The position numbers and the translations under genes were made by a program. The notes under the pieces are model-generated. The model saw nothing but the letters and a program-made list of their open reading frames with translations, did not search any database and was not told where the DNA came from. This document shows, one piece after another, positions 9,188-17,605 of a stretch of 64,000 nucleotides of DNA. The stretch covers positions 2,004,965 through 2,068,964 of the forward strand of contig NZ_JAVDUI010000001.1 in the NCBI RefSeq assembly GCF_031456275.1, given 5' to 3'. Positions within the stretch are counted from its first letter, which is position 1. Each line of letters opens with the position of its first letter. The stretch comes from Falsarthrobacter nasiphocae. GTDB taxonomy: Bacteria > Actinomycetota > Actinomycetes > Actinomycetales > Micrococcaceae.

Positions 9188-9193
9188 TAAGAT
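9188..9193 (+). promoter_or_regulatory. -10 box upstream of rsmD
   Basis: TAAGAT fits TAnnnT and lies 38 nt before the rsmD start, in the 148-nt gap after recG. A recognisable -35 is not seen. Confidence 0.4.
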
Positions 9194-9231
9194 GGTCCCG
9201 TCCTTCCCAACCTCAGTCTCAAGGAGCCACC

Positions 9232-9861
9232 GTGTCTCGCATCATCGCCGGCGCCGCCGGAGGGCTCCGGCTCACCTCAGTCCCCGGCGCGGGGACGCGC
9301 CCCACGACGGACCGGGTCAAGGAGGCGATTTTCTCCAGGCTCGAGTCCTACGGCGTCCTCGCGGGGGCCGAGGTCCTCGACCTGTACGCGGGATCGGGCG
9401 CGCTCGGGCTGGAGGCCCTGAGCCGCGGTGCGGCCTCTGTGGAGCTCGTCGAGTCCCACGCCGGCGCGGCCCGAGTCTGCCAGCAGAACGCTCGCGCCGT
9501 GACCTCCAAGCTGCCCGGGGCTCGCGCGAAGGTCTCCCGGGCCAAGGTCGAGTCCCACGTGCGCTCGCTTGCCCCGGGCCTCGACCTCGTCCTCGTGGAC
9601 CCGCCCTACGACGTCCCGAATGAGCAGCTCACCGCCGTCCTCGAGCCCGTCGCCGCGGCGCTCGCCCCCGGCGGCACCGTCGTCGTCGAGCGCGGCAAGC
9701 GCACTGGCGAGCCGCAGTGGCCCGCAGGCCTCACCTGCGAGGCCGTCAAGACCTACGGCGAGACGACCGTCTTCTACCTCGAGGCCACCGAGGCCATCGA
9801 GACGCCTGGCGCCGAGCCGAGCGAGCACCCGTCCGGTGAGAGCGACCCGGCCGAGCGCTAG
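9232..9861 (+). CDS. rsmD: 16S rRNA (guanine(966)-N(2))-methyltransferase
   Basis: Methylates G966 of 16S rRNA in the 30S subunit. The 209-residue protein starts MSRIIAGAAGG and has the family's RPTTDRVKEAIFSRL segment, the SAM-binding LDLYAGSGALGLEALSRGA motif and the catalytic DPPY (LVLVDPPYD). The GTG start follows AAGGAGCCACC. A short acidic Ser/Glu/Pro tail extends beyond the methyltransferase fold. The stop overlaps by a few bases the stop of a convergent gene on the other strand. Confidence 0.95.
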   Translation: MSRIIAGAAGGLRLTSVPGAGTRPTTDRVKEAIFSRLESYGVLAGAEVLDLYAGSGALGLEALSRGAASVELVESHAGAARVCQQNARAVTSKLPGARAKVSRAKVESHVRSLAPGLDLVLVDPPYDVPNEQLTAVLEPVAAALAPGGTVVVERGKRTGEPQWPAGLTCEAVKTYGETTVFYLEATEAIETPGAEPSEHPSGESDPAER

Positions 9862-10649
9862 AAGCCGAACGCCTCGTCGAGCGCGAGCCCGCGCGCGGCG
9901 ATCCCCGGGTGGGGGCCTCGCGCCGCCCACCGCGCCTCGAAGTCCGGCGGGAAGCCGGCGGGGGAGGCGAGGGCGATCGAGTTCCCCGGCACGCGCCGAG
10001 AGAGCATCTCCGTCTCGGTCGCGAGGACCACGGCGGACTCGTCCCCGAACGCCTCCCGTAGGTGGCCGAGCTGCGCGCGCGTGAAGTCCAGCGGCGGGTC
10101 GTCCCCGAGGTTCACCGCCACGAGCCCGCCGTGCCGATCGTCGAGCAGCCGCCTCAGCAGCGAGTAGTACTCAGCTCTCGCGAGGTGCGCGGGGGAGTCC
10201 TGGCCCGTGAAGATGTCGACGACGACCAGGTCCGCCCGCTCCCCGCGGGAGGCGGCGGCCTCGGCCCAGGCGAGACCGTCCTCCGCGATGACGCTCAGCC
10301 GGCCCGCGAAGGGGAGGTGCTCGAGGACGAAGGGCACGAGCCGGGGTTCGACGTCCACCGCCACGTGCTCGCTGCCCGGGCGCGTGGCCTCGAGAGCGCG
10401 GGCCAGGGTCAGGGCGCCGGCGCCGACGTGGGCGATCCGCAGCGGCTCGGCGGCCGGGAAGAACTCCTCGACCCCGTTCCGCAGGCGGTCCAGGTAGGCG
10501 TAGAAGATGTGCGAGGGGTCAGCGACATCCACGTGAGACTGCTCGCGGCCGCCGATGACGAGGATCTCGGCGCCTTCGACGAGCGTGTCCTCGACGATCT
10601 CCGCGTGGGCGTCCGTCAGGCTGAGCCGGATGGAGCGCGCGCGGCTCAC
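9858..10649 (-). CDS. Spermidine synthase-like methyltransferase-fold protein
   Basis: A 263-residue protein with a Rossmann fold of the polyamine-synthase type: HVGAGALTLARALEA (nucleotide-binding glycine loop), VAVDVEPRLV (acidic end of the second strand) and LVVVDIFTGQDSPAHL, the segment that in spermidine synthases carries the catalytic aspartate region. The N-terminal tetramerisation strands of true SpeE are only partly recognisable, and such actinobacterial proteins are often annotated spermidine synthase without proof. The GTG start overlaps the stop of the upstream aminotransferase, so the two genes form an operon. The substrate is unknown. Confidence 0.72.
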   Translation of the reverse strand: MSRARSIRLSLTDAHAEIVEDTLVEGAEILVIGGREQSHVDVADPSHIFYAYLDRLRNGVEEFFPAAEPLRIAHVGAGALTLARALEATRPGSEHVAVDVEPRLVPFVLEHLPFAGRLSVIAEDGLAWAEAAASRGERADLVVVDIFTGQDSPAHLARAEYYSLLRRLLDDRHGGLVAVNLGDDPPLDFTRAQLGHLREAFGDESAVVLATETEMLSRRVPGNSIALASPAGFPPDFEARWAARGPHPGIAARGLALDEAFGF

Positions 10650-11881
10650 GGTGCGGCCTTCTTCAGACGCTGCATCGCGGTGTCGAGCACGTCCGGCGTC
10701 TTGCAGAACGCAAAGCGCACGGAGCGGCCGAACACGTCCGAGCCCGGCGGCATGAACGCCGTCGTCGGAATGCCCGCGACCCCGGTGGAGGCGGGCAGGG
10801 CGAGGGCCGCGGTCTCCCCGGCCCGGGGGTCGTCGGCGGAGGCGAGCCAGGCAGGGGGCTCCGCGAGGATGAAGAACGTGCCCTCCGGCGTCAGGGTGCG
10901 CCACCCGGAGGCCTCCAGGCCGCCGAGGACGCGCGTGCGCTTGGCCTCGAGCCCGCGGCGGGCGTCCTCGATCCAGCCCCGGTCGTCCTCGAGGGCGCCG
11001 GCGACCGCGAGCTGGTACGGCTCGCTCGTGCAGAAGCTGAGGTACTGCTTGACGGCCCGCACGCGCTGGATGAGCTCGGGCGGGCCCGTGATCCACCCCG
11101 TCTTCCAGCCCGTGACGGAGAACGTCTTGCCCGCGCTGGAGACGGAGAGCGTCCGCTCGAACGCCCCGGGGACGGCGGCGGCCGGCGCGTGCGGCCGCGC
11201 GAACCACTGGTGCTCGTAGACCTCGTCCGTGACGATGAGCGCCCCGTGCCGCTCCGCGAGCGTCACGAGGAGCTCGCGCTCGGCGTCCGTGAACTGCGTC
11301 CCGGTGGGGTTGTGGGGGTCGTTGAGGACGACGACGCGCGTGCGCGGGCCGAACGCCGCCGTCACGGCGTCCACGGGCAGCCGCAGGCGATCGCCGTCGG
11401 ACTCGAGGGGGACGCGGACGTGAGTGCCGCGCGCGAGGGCGACCAGGGCGCCGTACTCGTCGTACGACGGGTCGAAGGTGATGACCTCGTCCCCGGGCTC
11501 GACGAACGCGAGGAGCGCGGCCGCGATGGCCTCCGTGGCGCCAGCAGTGACGAGGACGCCCGCGCCAGGGTCCAGCTCAAGGCCGTAGCAGCGGTGCTGG
11601 TGCGCCGCGACGGCCTCGCGGAGCGCGGGGAGGCCGATGCCCGGCGCGTACTGGTTCCGGCCGTCCGCGATGGCGCGCGCGGCGGACTCCAGGAGCCAGG
11701 CGGGGCCGTCCTCGTCAGGAAAGCCCTGGCCCAGGTTGATGGCCCCGTGCTCGGCGGCGGCCGCCCCGATCCGCTCGAAGACCGTGGGGCCGGGGCGCCC
11801 GTCGGGGCCGAGGAGGCCGGCCCCGGCGCTCGCGCGCAGCCACGGGGGATCGGCGGGGTCGAACGACGCGCGCACGGTCAT
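10646..11881 (-). CDS. Class I/II PLP-dependent aminotransferase
   Basis: Fold-type I aminotransferase of 411 residues. Family features in order: INLGQGFPDEDGP near the N-terminus, NQYAPGIGLPALREAVA, DPSYDEYGALV, NDPHNPTGTQF, VTDEVYEHQWF and SSAGKTFSVTGWKTGW, which carries the PLP lysine. The pattern resembles DapC-type N-succinyldiaminopimelate aminotransferases and the methionine/kynurenine aminotransferase group; the sequence does not decide between them. GAGGAGAG precedes the ATG, and TAGCCT at 11919-11924 is a likely -10. It leads a two-gene operon with the spermidine-synthase-like gene. Confidence 0.88.
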   Translation of the reverse strand: MTVRASFDPADPPWLRASAGAGLLGPDGRPGPTVFERIGAAAAEHGAINLGQGFPDEDGPAWLLESAARAIADGRNQYAPGIGLPALREAVAAHQHRCYGLELDPGAGVLVTAGATEAIAAALLAFVEPGDEVITFDPSYDEYGALVALARGTHVRVPLESDGDRLRLPVDAVTAAFGPRTRVVVLNDPHNPTGTQFTDAERELLVTLAERHGALIVTDEVYEHQWFARPHAPAAAVPGAFERTLSVSSAGKTFSVTGWKTGWITGPPELIQRVRAVKQYLSFCTSEPYQLAVAGALEDDRGWIEDARRGLEAKRTRVLGGLEASGWRTLTPEGTFFILAEPPAWLASADDPRAGETAALALPASTGVAGIPTTAFMPPGSDVFGRSVRFAFCKTPDVLDTAMQRLKKAAP

Positions 11882-11918
11882 GGGGTCTCTCCTCGGGGTG
11901 GGCGGCGTGGGCCCCTTC

Positions 11919-11924
11919 AGGCTA
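11919..11924 (-). promoter_or_regulatory. -10 box for the aminotransferase operon
   Basis: TAGCCT on the minus strand (TAnnnT), 37 nt before the start codon and back to back with the coaD promoter. No clear -35. Confidence 0.4.
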
Positions 11925-11942
11925 CGCGGTGGCGGGATCGGA

Positions 11943-11948
11943 TAGCGT
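11943..11948 (+). promoter_or_regulatory. -10 box for coaD, leaderless arrangement
   Basis: TAGCGT ends 7 nt before the coaD ATG, and no ribosome binding site fits between them. This spacing puts the transcription start at or next to the A of ATG. Confidence 0.5.
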
Positions 11949-11955
11949 TGGCCTC

Positions 11956-12432
11956 ATGCGACGCGCAGTCTGCCCCGGCTCCTTTGACCCCCTCCACTCC
12001 GGCCACGTAGAGGTCATCACCCGAGCGGCCTCCCTCTTCGACGACGTCGTCGTGGCCGTGGCCGCGAACCTCTCGAAGAAGCACCTGTTCACCCTCGAGG
12101 AGCGGCTCGAGATGGCGGAGGAGGTCTTCCGGGGCCTCGACGGCGTCAGCGTGATGGCCATGCCTCCGGGTACCCTGCTCGCGGACTTCTGCCACGACGC
12201 CGGCGCGGCGGCCATCGTCAAGGGCCTGCGCAACGGGAGCGACCTCGACTACGAGGTCCCCATGGCCGTGACGAACCGGCACCTCAGCGGCGTGGAGACC
12301 GTCTTCCTCCCCGCCGACCCGCGGCACGCCCACGTCTCCTCGACCATCGTCCGGGAGGTCCACCTCCTCGGCGGCGACGTCTCGGCCATGGTTCCCGGGG
12401 TCGTCGGCCGCCGCTTGACCCAGCGCCGGTAG
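11956..12432 (+). CDS. coaD: Phosphopantetheine adenylyltransferase
   Basis: Fourth step of coenzyme A synthesis: adenylates 4'-phosphopantetheine to dephospho-CoA. The 158-residue length is typical. GSFDPLHSGH at residues 8-17 holds the nucleotidyltransferase HxGH signature, and VSSTIVREV near the end corresponds to the family's ISS-T-x-(V/I)-R/KE motif. The ATG at 11956 is chosen because the conserved protein begins there and a -10 box lies 7 nt upstream; an in-frame GTG-type extension upstream lacks conserved sequence. It stands alone between an operon on the other strand and DUF177-rpmF. Confidence 0.95.
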   Translation: MRRAVCPGSFDPLHSGHVEVITRAASLFDDVVVAVAANLSKKHLFTLEERLEMAEEVFRGLDGVSVMAMPPGTLLADFCHDAGAAAIVKGLRNGSDLDYEVPMAVTNRHLSGVETVFLPADPRHAHVSSTIVREVHLLGGDVSAMVPGVVGRRLTQRR

Positions 12433-12489
12433 CGAGGCGGGCCCGTCGGCGCTCCCGGTGAGCCCACGGCGCGCCGCACGGGGTGAGAG

Positions 12490-12519
12490 TTGGGCGCATG
12501 CGGCACCAGCGGGTAGACT
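12490..12519 (+). promoter_or_regulatory. Promoter of the DUF177-rpmF-rnc-smc-ftsY run
   Basis: TTGGGC at 12490-12495 and TAGACT at 12514-12519 are separated by 18 nt. It gives a leader of about 85 nt before the DUF177 start and is the best-formed promoter in this part of the window. Confidence 0.6.
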
Positions 12520-12610
12520 GAGACCTTGGTTCACTGTTTGATGACGCATGTCGTCCGCTGCCCTACGGGCCGCCGGGAGGCGTTCGTCCCTCACGCGAAG
12601 GGAGAAGGTA

Positions 12611-13177
12611 ATGGCACAGCGCGCTGACGCCGCTCGTTCCACGTCTGCTCTGACCCTGAGCGTCAAGGATCTCAGCCGGAGCCCTGGCTTCTCGCGAGAG
12701 ATCCACGAGACGGTGGCCACCCCGAAGGATTTCGGTGTCGCGTTGGTTGGTGTCGAGGAAGGTTCACCCCTCGACCTCACGGCGAGGCTCGAGTCGGTGC
12801 ACGAGGGAATCCTCGTCACGGGCACGGCCGTCGTGGATGTCGTGGGAGAGTGCGGTCGGTGCCTCGATCCACTCGACTACGAACTCGACGTCCCCATCCA
12901 GGAGCTCTACTACTTCGAGGACTCGGCCCCGGCTGAGGACGAGGAGGACGAGCAGCACCTTGTCGTGGATGAGTCGATCGACCTCGAGCCGGTGGTGCGA
13001 ACCGCCGTCGTCTCGGCGCTGCCTTTCCAGCCTGTGTGCCGGGAAGACTGCGCGGGGCTCTGCCCCGAGTGCGGAGCGCGTCTCGACGACGATCCGGACC
13101 ACCGCCACGAGATCATCGACCCTCGGTGGGCAGCGCTCACCGAGCTCGTCGATCCTCACGCAGACACCGCACCGTAG
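12611..13177 (+). CDS. DUF177 (YceD) family protein
   Basis: YceD homologues are linked to 23S rRNA or large-subunit biogenesis and are almost always encoded before rpmF, as here. The 188-residue protein has GECGRCLDPL mid-chain and a C-terminal four-cysteine set, CREDCAGLCPECG, that could bind zinc; between them lies an acidic run (AEDEEDE). A longer frame starts at 12548, but GGGAGAAGG just before the ATG at 12611 fixes the start. The biochemical function of the family in actinobacteria is not settled. Confidence 0.88.
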   Translation: MAQRADAARSTSALTLSVKDLSRSPGFSREIHETVATPKDFGVALVGVEEGSPLDLTARLESVHEGILVTGTAVVDVVGECGRCLDPLDYELDVPIQELYYFEDSAPAEDEEDEQHLVVDESIDLEPVVRTAVVSALPFQPVCREDCAGLCPECGARLDDDPDHRHEIIDPRWAALTELVDPHADTAP

Positions 13178-13211
13178 TAATCACAAGTCGTTCTAGAGAA
13201 ATGAGTTAGCC

Positions 13212-13415
13212 GTGGCTGTTCCGAAGCGGAAGATGTCTCGCTCCAACACTCGCGCACGCCGTTCGCAGTGGAAGGCTGCCGTGCCGAACCTCGTCAAGAC
13301 CGTCGAGAACGGTCGCGTCACCTACAGCCTCCCGCACCAGGCCAAGGTCGTCACCGACTCGGCCGGCACCGCGCTGTACTTCGAGTACAAGGGGCGCAAG
13401 GTCGCCGACGCCTAA
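13212..13415 (+). CDS. rpmF: 50S ribosomal protein L32
   Basis: A 67-residue basic protein starting [21 protein letters not shown], diagnostic of L32. The two CxxC pairs of zinc-binding L32 are absent (no cysteine at all), so this is the C-minus form common in actinobacteria. It starts with GTG 34 nt after DUF177 and is followed 10 nt later by rnc. Confidence 0.97.
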   Translation: MAVPKRKMSRSNTRARRSQWKAAVPNLVKTVENGRVTYSLPHQAKVVTDSAGTALYFEYKGRKVADA

Positions 13416-13425
13416 AGGCGAACGA

Positions 13426-14115
13426 GTGACGTCTTACGAAGACCTTGCGAAGCGTCTCGGTGTCAATCTTGACACCGAGACGCTTCGTCTTGCCCTGACG
13501 CACCGCTCCTATGCCTACGAGCACGGGGGCTGCCCGCACAACGAGCGCCTGGAATTCCTCGGGGACTCGGTGCTGGGCCTCAGCATCACCAACCTCCTCT
13601 ACCGGTCCTTCCCTGACCGCTCGGAGGGGGAGCTCGCCAAGCTGCGCGCCGCCGTCGTCTCCTCGAAGGCCCTGGCCCGCGTGGCCCGCGCCATCGACCT
13701 CGGCGAGCACATTCTCCTCGGCGAAGGCGAGATCAAGACCGCCGGGCGGGACAAGACCTCCATCCTCGCGGACACCATGGAGGCCATTTTCGGGGCCGTC
13801 TACCTGAGCCTCGGCTTTGTCGAGGCAGAGGCCCTCGTGCTCAGGCTCGTCGCGCCCCTCCTGGACGACAAGGACGCCATCGGCGCTGGCATGGACTGGA
13901 AGACCGTCATCCAGGAGCATGCGGCCCAGGCCGGCATGGGCGCCGTGGTCTACGTGGTCGAGGGCGAGGGCCCGGACCACCAGCGCACGTTCACAGCCGA
14001 GGTCCTCATCGGCGGCACCGCCTACGGCACGGGAACGGGGCGCTCCAAGAAGGAGGCCGAGCGCGCGGCCGCCGAGCACGCGTGGGAGCGGTTGGACCCA
14101 GAGCGCCGCGCCTGA
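13426..14115 (+). CDS. rnc: Ribonuclease III
   Basis: Double-strand-specific endonuclease for rRNA precursors and other duplex RNA. The 229-residue protein has [10 protein letters not shown] then the signature [12 protein letters not shown] at residues 39-50 with the catalytic acidic residues, a second acidic site in [15 protein letters not shown], and a C-terminal double-stranded-RNA-binding domain ending in [21 protein letters not shown]. The GTG start lies 10 nt after rpmF. In many relatives mutM (fpg) separates rnc from smc; here smc follows after 4 nt. Confidence 0.97.
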   Translation: MTSYEDLAKRLGVNLDTETLRLALTHRSYAYEHGGCPHNERLEFLGDSVLGLSITNLLYRSFPDRSEGELAKLRAAVVSSKALARVARAIDLGEHILLGEGEIKTAGRDKTSILADTMEAIFGAVYLSLGFVEAEALVLRLVAPLLDDKDAIGAGMDWKTVIQEHAAQAGMGAVVYVVEGEGPDHQRTFTAEVLIGGTAYGTGTGRSKKEAERAAAEHAWERLDPERRA

Positions 14116-14119
14116 CGCC

Positions 14120-17100
14120 ATGCACCTCAAGCGCCTGACCGTCCGCGGGTTCAAGTCCTTCGCCTCGGCCACCACTTTCGACTTCGAGCGCGGCGTCACG
14201 GCCGTTGTCGGCCCCAATGGCTCCGGCAAGTCCAATGTCGTGGACGCCCTCGCGTGGGTCATGGGCGAGCAGGGTGCCAAGAACCTCCGCGGCGGGACCA
14301 TGGAGGACGTCATCTTCGCCGGCACGTCGTCCCGGCCGGCCCTCGGGCGTGCCCAGGTTGCGCTGACGATCGACAACACGGACGGCGCCCTGCCGATCGC
14401 CTACACCGAGGTGACGATCTCCCGCACGCTCTTCCGCAGCGGCGGCTCGGAGTACTCGATCAACGACCGCCCCTGCCGCCTCCTCGACATCCAGGAACTC
14501 CTCTCCGACTCGGGCCTGGGCCGGGAGATGCACGTCATCGTCGGCCAGGGCCAGCTGGACCGGGTCCTCCACGCCACAGCCCAGGACCGCCGGGGGCTCA
14601 TCGAGGAGGCGGCCGGCGTTCTCAAGCACCGCCGCCGCCGCGAGAAGGCCTACCGCAAGCTCCAGTCCACGGACGCGAACCTCGCCCGGCTTGCGGACCT
14701 GACGGGGGAGGTGGCCCGCGCGCTCAAGCCCCTCGAGCGTCAGGCGCGCGTCGCCCGGCGCGCCCGGGACATCCAGTATGAGCTCAAGGACGCGCAGTCT
14801 CGCCTGGCAGCCGACGAGCTCGTCCGCGCGCGGCAGCAGGAGGCCCAGACCGCGGCCAGGCGCGAGGCCGCCCTCGCGGAGGCCGCCAGCGTCACGGGCA
14901 CGATCGAGACGCAGACCGCCGAGGCAGCGGCCCAGCAGCAGGGCCTCGCGGAGGCCCAGCGACGCGCCGACGAGGCCCAGCGCGCCGTTCAGGGCGCCCG
15001 CCGGGCGGTCGAGCGCCTCCACGTGGTGCTGGAGCTCGCCCGCACGCGCGGGGCGAGCCTCGCCTCTCCCGACAACGCCACGGGCGCCCAGGACGCGGAC
15101 GCCGAGGTCGCCCGCCTCGCCTCCCAGCTGTCAGAGGCGCGCGACGACGCGGCCGCCGCTCAGTCCGCCGCCGAGAAGGCCCGCGCCGCCGAGGTCGAGG
15201 CCGGGGGAGCGGCCCGCGCGGCCGAGGCCCGTCGCCGGGACGCCGAGGCCCTCGTGGCCCACCGCCAGCGGGAGCAGGCGCAGGCCCGAGAGGAGCTGCT
15301 CCGCGTCCGGGGCGCCGCCGAGACCCTCGGGGGCCGCACGCAGGCCGCACGGAGCGAGCTCGAGCGCGCCCAGGCCCTCGCGGAGGATGCCGCCGCCGCG
15401 GAGACGCAGGCCCACCGGGTCCTCGCGGACCTGACCGAGGCCCAGCCGGACGCCCCGGCGGCGTCCGCACCCGACCCCGCCGAGGCCGCCACGGCCCGCG
15501 CCGCCGCCGAGGGGACCCTTGTCGACGCGAGGGCCGCTGCCCGCGCGGCCGATTCCCACGCGGCCTCCCTCGCCTCCCGCGTGGCTACCCTGACGGAGAC
15601 CCTCGCGGGCATGGGGGCCGAGTCCGGGCCGTCCGCGGGCGCGGGGGACCCCCTCGCGGACGGGCTGTCGGTGGAGCCCGGCTTCGAGCCGGCCCTGGGG
15701 GCGCTCCTGGCCGACGACGCGCTGGCGCCGCTCGGGTCTCCGCGGGACCCGGGCTCCCGGATCGTCTGGCGCGAGCCCATCCGCCCCACAGCCGCGCTGC
15801 CGGACTCGCTGCCGGACGGGGTCGTCCCCGCGGCGTCGCTTGCCGAGCACGCCTCGGCGGGCGAGTCGCTGGGCGCGCTGCTCGCGGGGGACGTCGTCGT
15901 TCCCACCGAGGACCTGGCCCTGGAGACGCTCGCCGCGCATCCCGAGGTGAGGCGCGCCGTGACGCGCGAGGGGGTCCTCGTGACCCGAGCGGGGCGTTCC
16001 CTCCCGCTCGAGGGGCGCGCCAACGCAGTCGACCTCGTCGCCCACGTCTCCCGCGCTGAGCGTGAGCGCACAGAGGCCGACGACGCCGCCCGTCGTGCCG
16101 CCGCCGCGGTCGCCGAGGCCGAAGAGGCCGCGCGCCTGGCCCGCGCCGCGGAGGACGCCGCGAAGGCCGAGGCCGCCGAGGAGCGGACGCGGCAGGCTGT
16201 CCGCGACGCCGCCGTCCGGGCCGCCCGGCAGAGTGCCGAGCAGGCCCGCGCCCGCGCAGAGAAGCTCCACCGAGCCGCCGAGCAGTCGGCCGCCCGCCTG
16301 ACAGAGCTGCGCGCCTCCCAGGACGAGGCGGACCGTCGCGTCCGCGTGCTCGAGGAGGCGCAGTCAGAGGCGGAGGGCGGCGAGGCCCTCGAAAGCCTGC
16401 GCGCGAAAGCCGACGACGCCCGCGCCGAGTCGGAGGCCCTGACGCGCGCCCACACGGAGTCCGCCCTGACGGCCCGCGGCGCCGACGAACGGGCCCGCGC
16501 GCTCGCCTCCCGCGCCAAGGACCTCGCCTCCACCCTGGACCGAGCCCGCAAGGCTGCCGAGACTCAGCGCCGGGCCGAGCGCCGCCGACGCATCCTCGTG
16601 GCGCGTGCGGCCCGCGTCGCGGAGATCGCGGGGGAGGCCTTGGAGCGGGCCAAGGCGGCGCGCCGCGTCGCGGAGTCGGAGAACACCGAGGCGAGCGGGC
16701 GGCACGCGGCCGCGCGCCGGGAGGCCGAGGAGCGCCAGCGCGCGCTCCGGGAGCTCAGAGACCGCCTGTCGCAGCTCGAGTCGGAGACGGCGACGAGCGA
16801 GGCCCACCTGACGCACGAGTCGGGCCGGCGAGAGGAGCTGGAGCGCCGGGCCCTCGAGGACCTGGGGCTCAGCCCGGACGAGCTCGTGCGCCGTTTCGGG
16901 CCGGACGTCCCCCTCGAGGACGGTGGCGCCTTCAGCCGCACCGAGCAGGCGGCGCGCCTCAAGCGGGCCCAGCAGGACATGCAGTCCCTCGGCCGGGTCA
17001 ACCCGCTCGCCCTCGAGGAGTTCGCCGCACTCGAGCAGAGGCACTCGTATCTCGCGGGACAGCTCGCGGACCTGCGCGGCTCGCGCGGGGACCTGCTGAC

Positions 17101-17605
17101 GATCATCAAGGATGTCGACGAGACGATCGAGCGCGTCTTCGCCTCCGCGTTCAAGGACACAGCCCGCGAGTTCGAGGGCGTCTTCGCGCGGCTCTTCCCG
17201 GGCGGCGAGGGCTCCCTCGTGCTCACGGACCCGGACGACCTCCTCTCCTCGGGCCTCGAGGTCAATGCCCGCCCGGCAGGCAAGAAGGTCAAGCGGCTCT
17301 CGCTCCTCTCGGGCGGCGAGCGGTCCCTCACCGCGATCGCCCTCCTCGTGGCCATCTTCAAGGCCCGCCCGTCCCCGTTCTACGTCATGGACGAGGTCGA
17401 GGCGGCTCTCGACGATGCCAACCTGGGCCGCCTCATCGGCCTCTTCCGGGAGCTGCGGGACACGTCCCAGCTCATCATCGTCACGCACCAGAAGCGCACC
17501 ATGGAGGTCGCCGATGCGCTCTACGGTGTGAGCATGCGCGGGGACGGTGTGTCCCTCGTCGTGAGCCAGAGGCTCGAGCGGGAGGACGAGGACCAGGCCG
17601 GATGA
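14120..17605 (+). CDS. smc: Chromosome segregation protein SMC
   Basis: Condensin ATPase that compacts and segregates the chromosome together with ScpA/ScpB. The 1161-residue protein has Walker A GPNGSGKS at residues 31-38, two long Ala/Glu/Arg-rich coiled coils, a hinge at about residues 500-660 (less conserved but followed by VLVTRAGRSLPLEGRANAVDL), and the C-terminal head with LLSGGERSLTAIALL near residue 1063 and Walker B FYVMDEVEAALDDAN. The ATG at 14120 begins the conserved FKSF N-terminus. No ribosome binding site is evident, so coupling to rnc is likely. Confidence 0.97.
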   Translation: MHLKRLTVRGFKSFASATTFDFERGVTAVVGPNGSGKSNVVDALAWVMGEQGAKNLRGGTMEDVIFAGTSSRPALGRAQVALTIDNTDGALPIAYTEVTISRTLFRSGGSEYSINDRPCRLLDIQELLSDSGLGREMHVIVGQGQLDRVLHATAQDRRGLIEEAAGVLKHRRRREKAYRKLQSTDANLARLADLTGEVARALKPLERQARVARRARDIQYELKDAQSRLAADELVRARQQEAQTAARREAALAEAASVTGTIETQTAEAAAQQQGLAEAQRRADEAQRAVQGARRAVERLHVVLELARTRGASLASPDNATGAQDADAEVARLASQLSEARDDAAAAQSAAEKARAAEVEAGGAARAAEARRRDAEALVAHRQREQAQAREELLRVRGAAETLGGRTQAARSELERAQALAEDAAAAETQAHRVLADLTEAQPDAPAASAPDPAEAATARAAAEGTLVDARAAARAADSHAASLASRVATLTETLAGMGAESGPSAGAGDPLADGLSVEPGFEPALGALLADDALAPLGSPRDPGSRIVWREPIRPTAALPDSLPDGVVPAASLAEHASAGESLGALLAGDVVVPTEDLALETLAAHPEVRRAVTREGVLVTRAGRSLPLEGRANAVDLVAHVSRAERERTEADDAARRAAAAVAEAEEAARLARAAEDAAKAEAAEERTRQAVRDAAVRAARQSAEQARARAEKLHRAAEQSAARLTELRASQDEADRRVRVLEEAQSEAEGGEALESLRAKADDARAESEALTRAHTESALTARGADERARALASRAKDLASTLDRARKAAETQRRAERRRRILVARAARVAEIAGEALERAKAARRVAESENTEASGRHAAARREAEERQRALRELRDRLSQLESETATSEAHLTHESGRREELERRALEDLGLSPDELVRRFGPDVPLEDGGAFSRTEQAARLKRAQQDMQSLGRVNPLALEEFAALEQRHSYLAGQLADLRGSRGDLLTIIKDVDETIERVFASAFKDTAREFEGVFARLFPGGEGSLVLTDPDDLLSSGLEVNARPAGKKVKRLSLLSGGERSLTAIALLVAIFKARPSPFYVMDEVEAALDDANLGRLIGLFRELRDTSQLIIVTHQKRTMEVADALYGVSMRGDGVSLVVSQRLEREDEDQAG

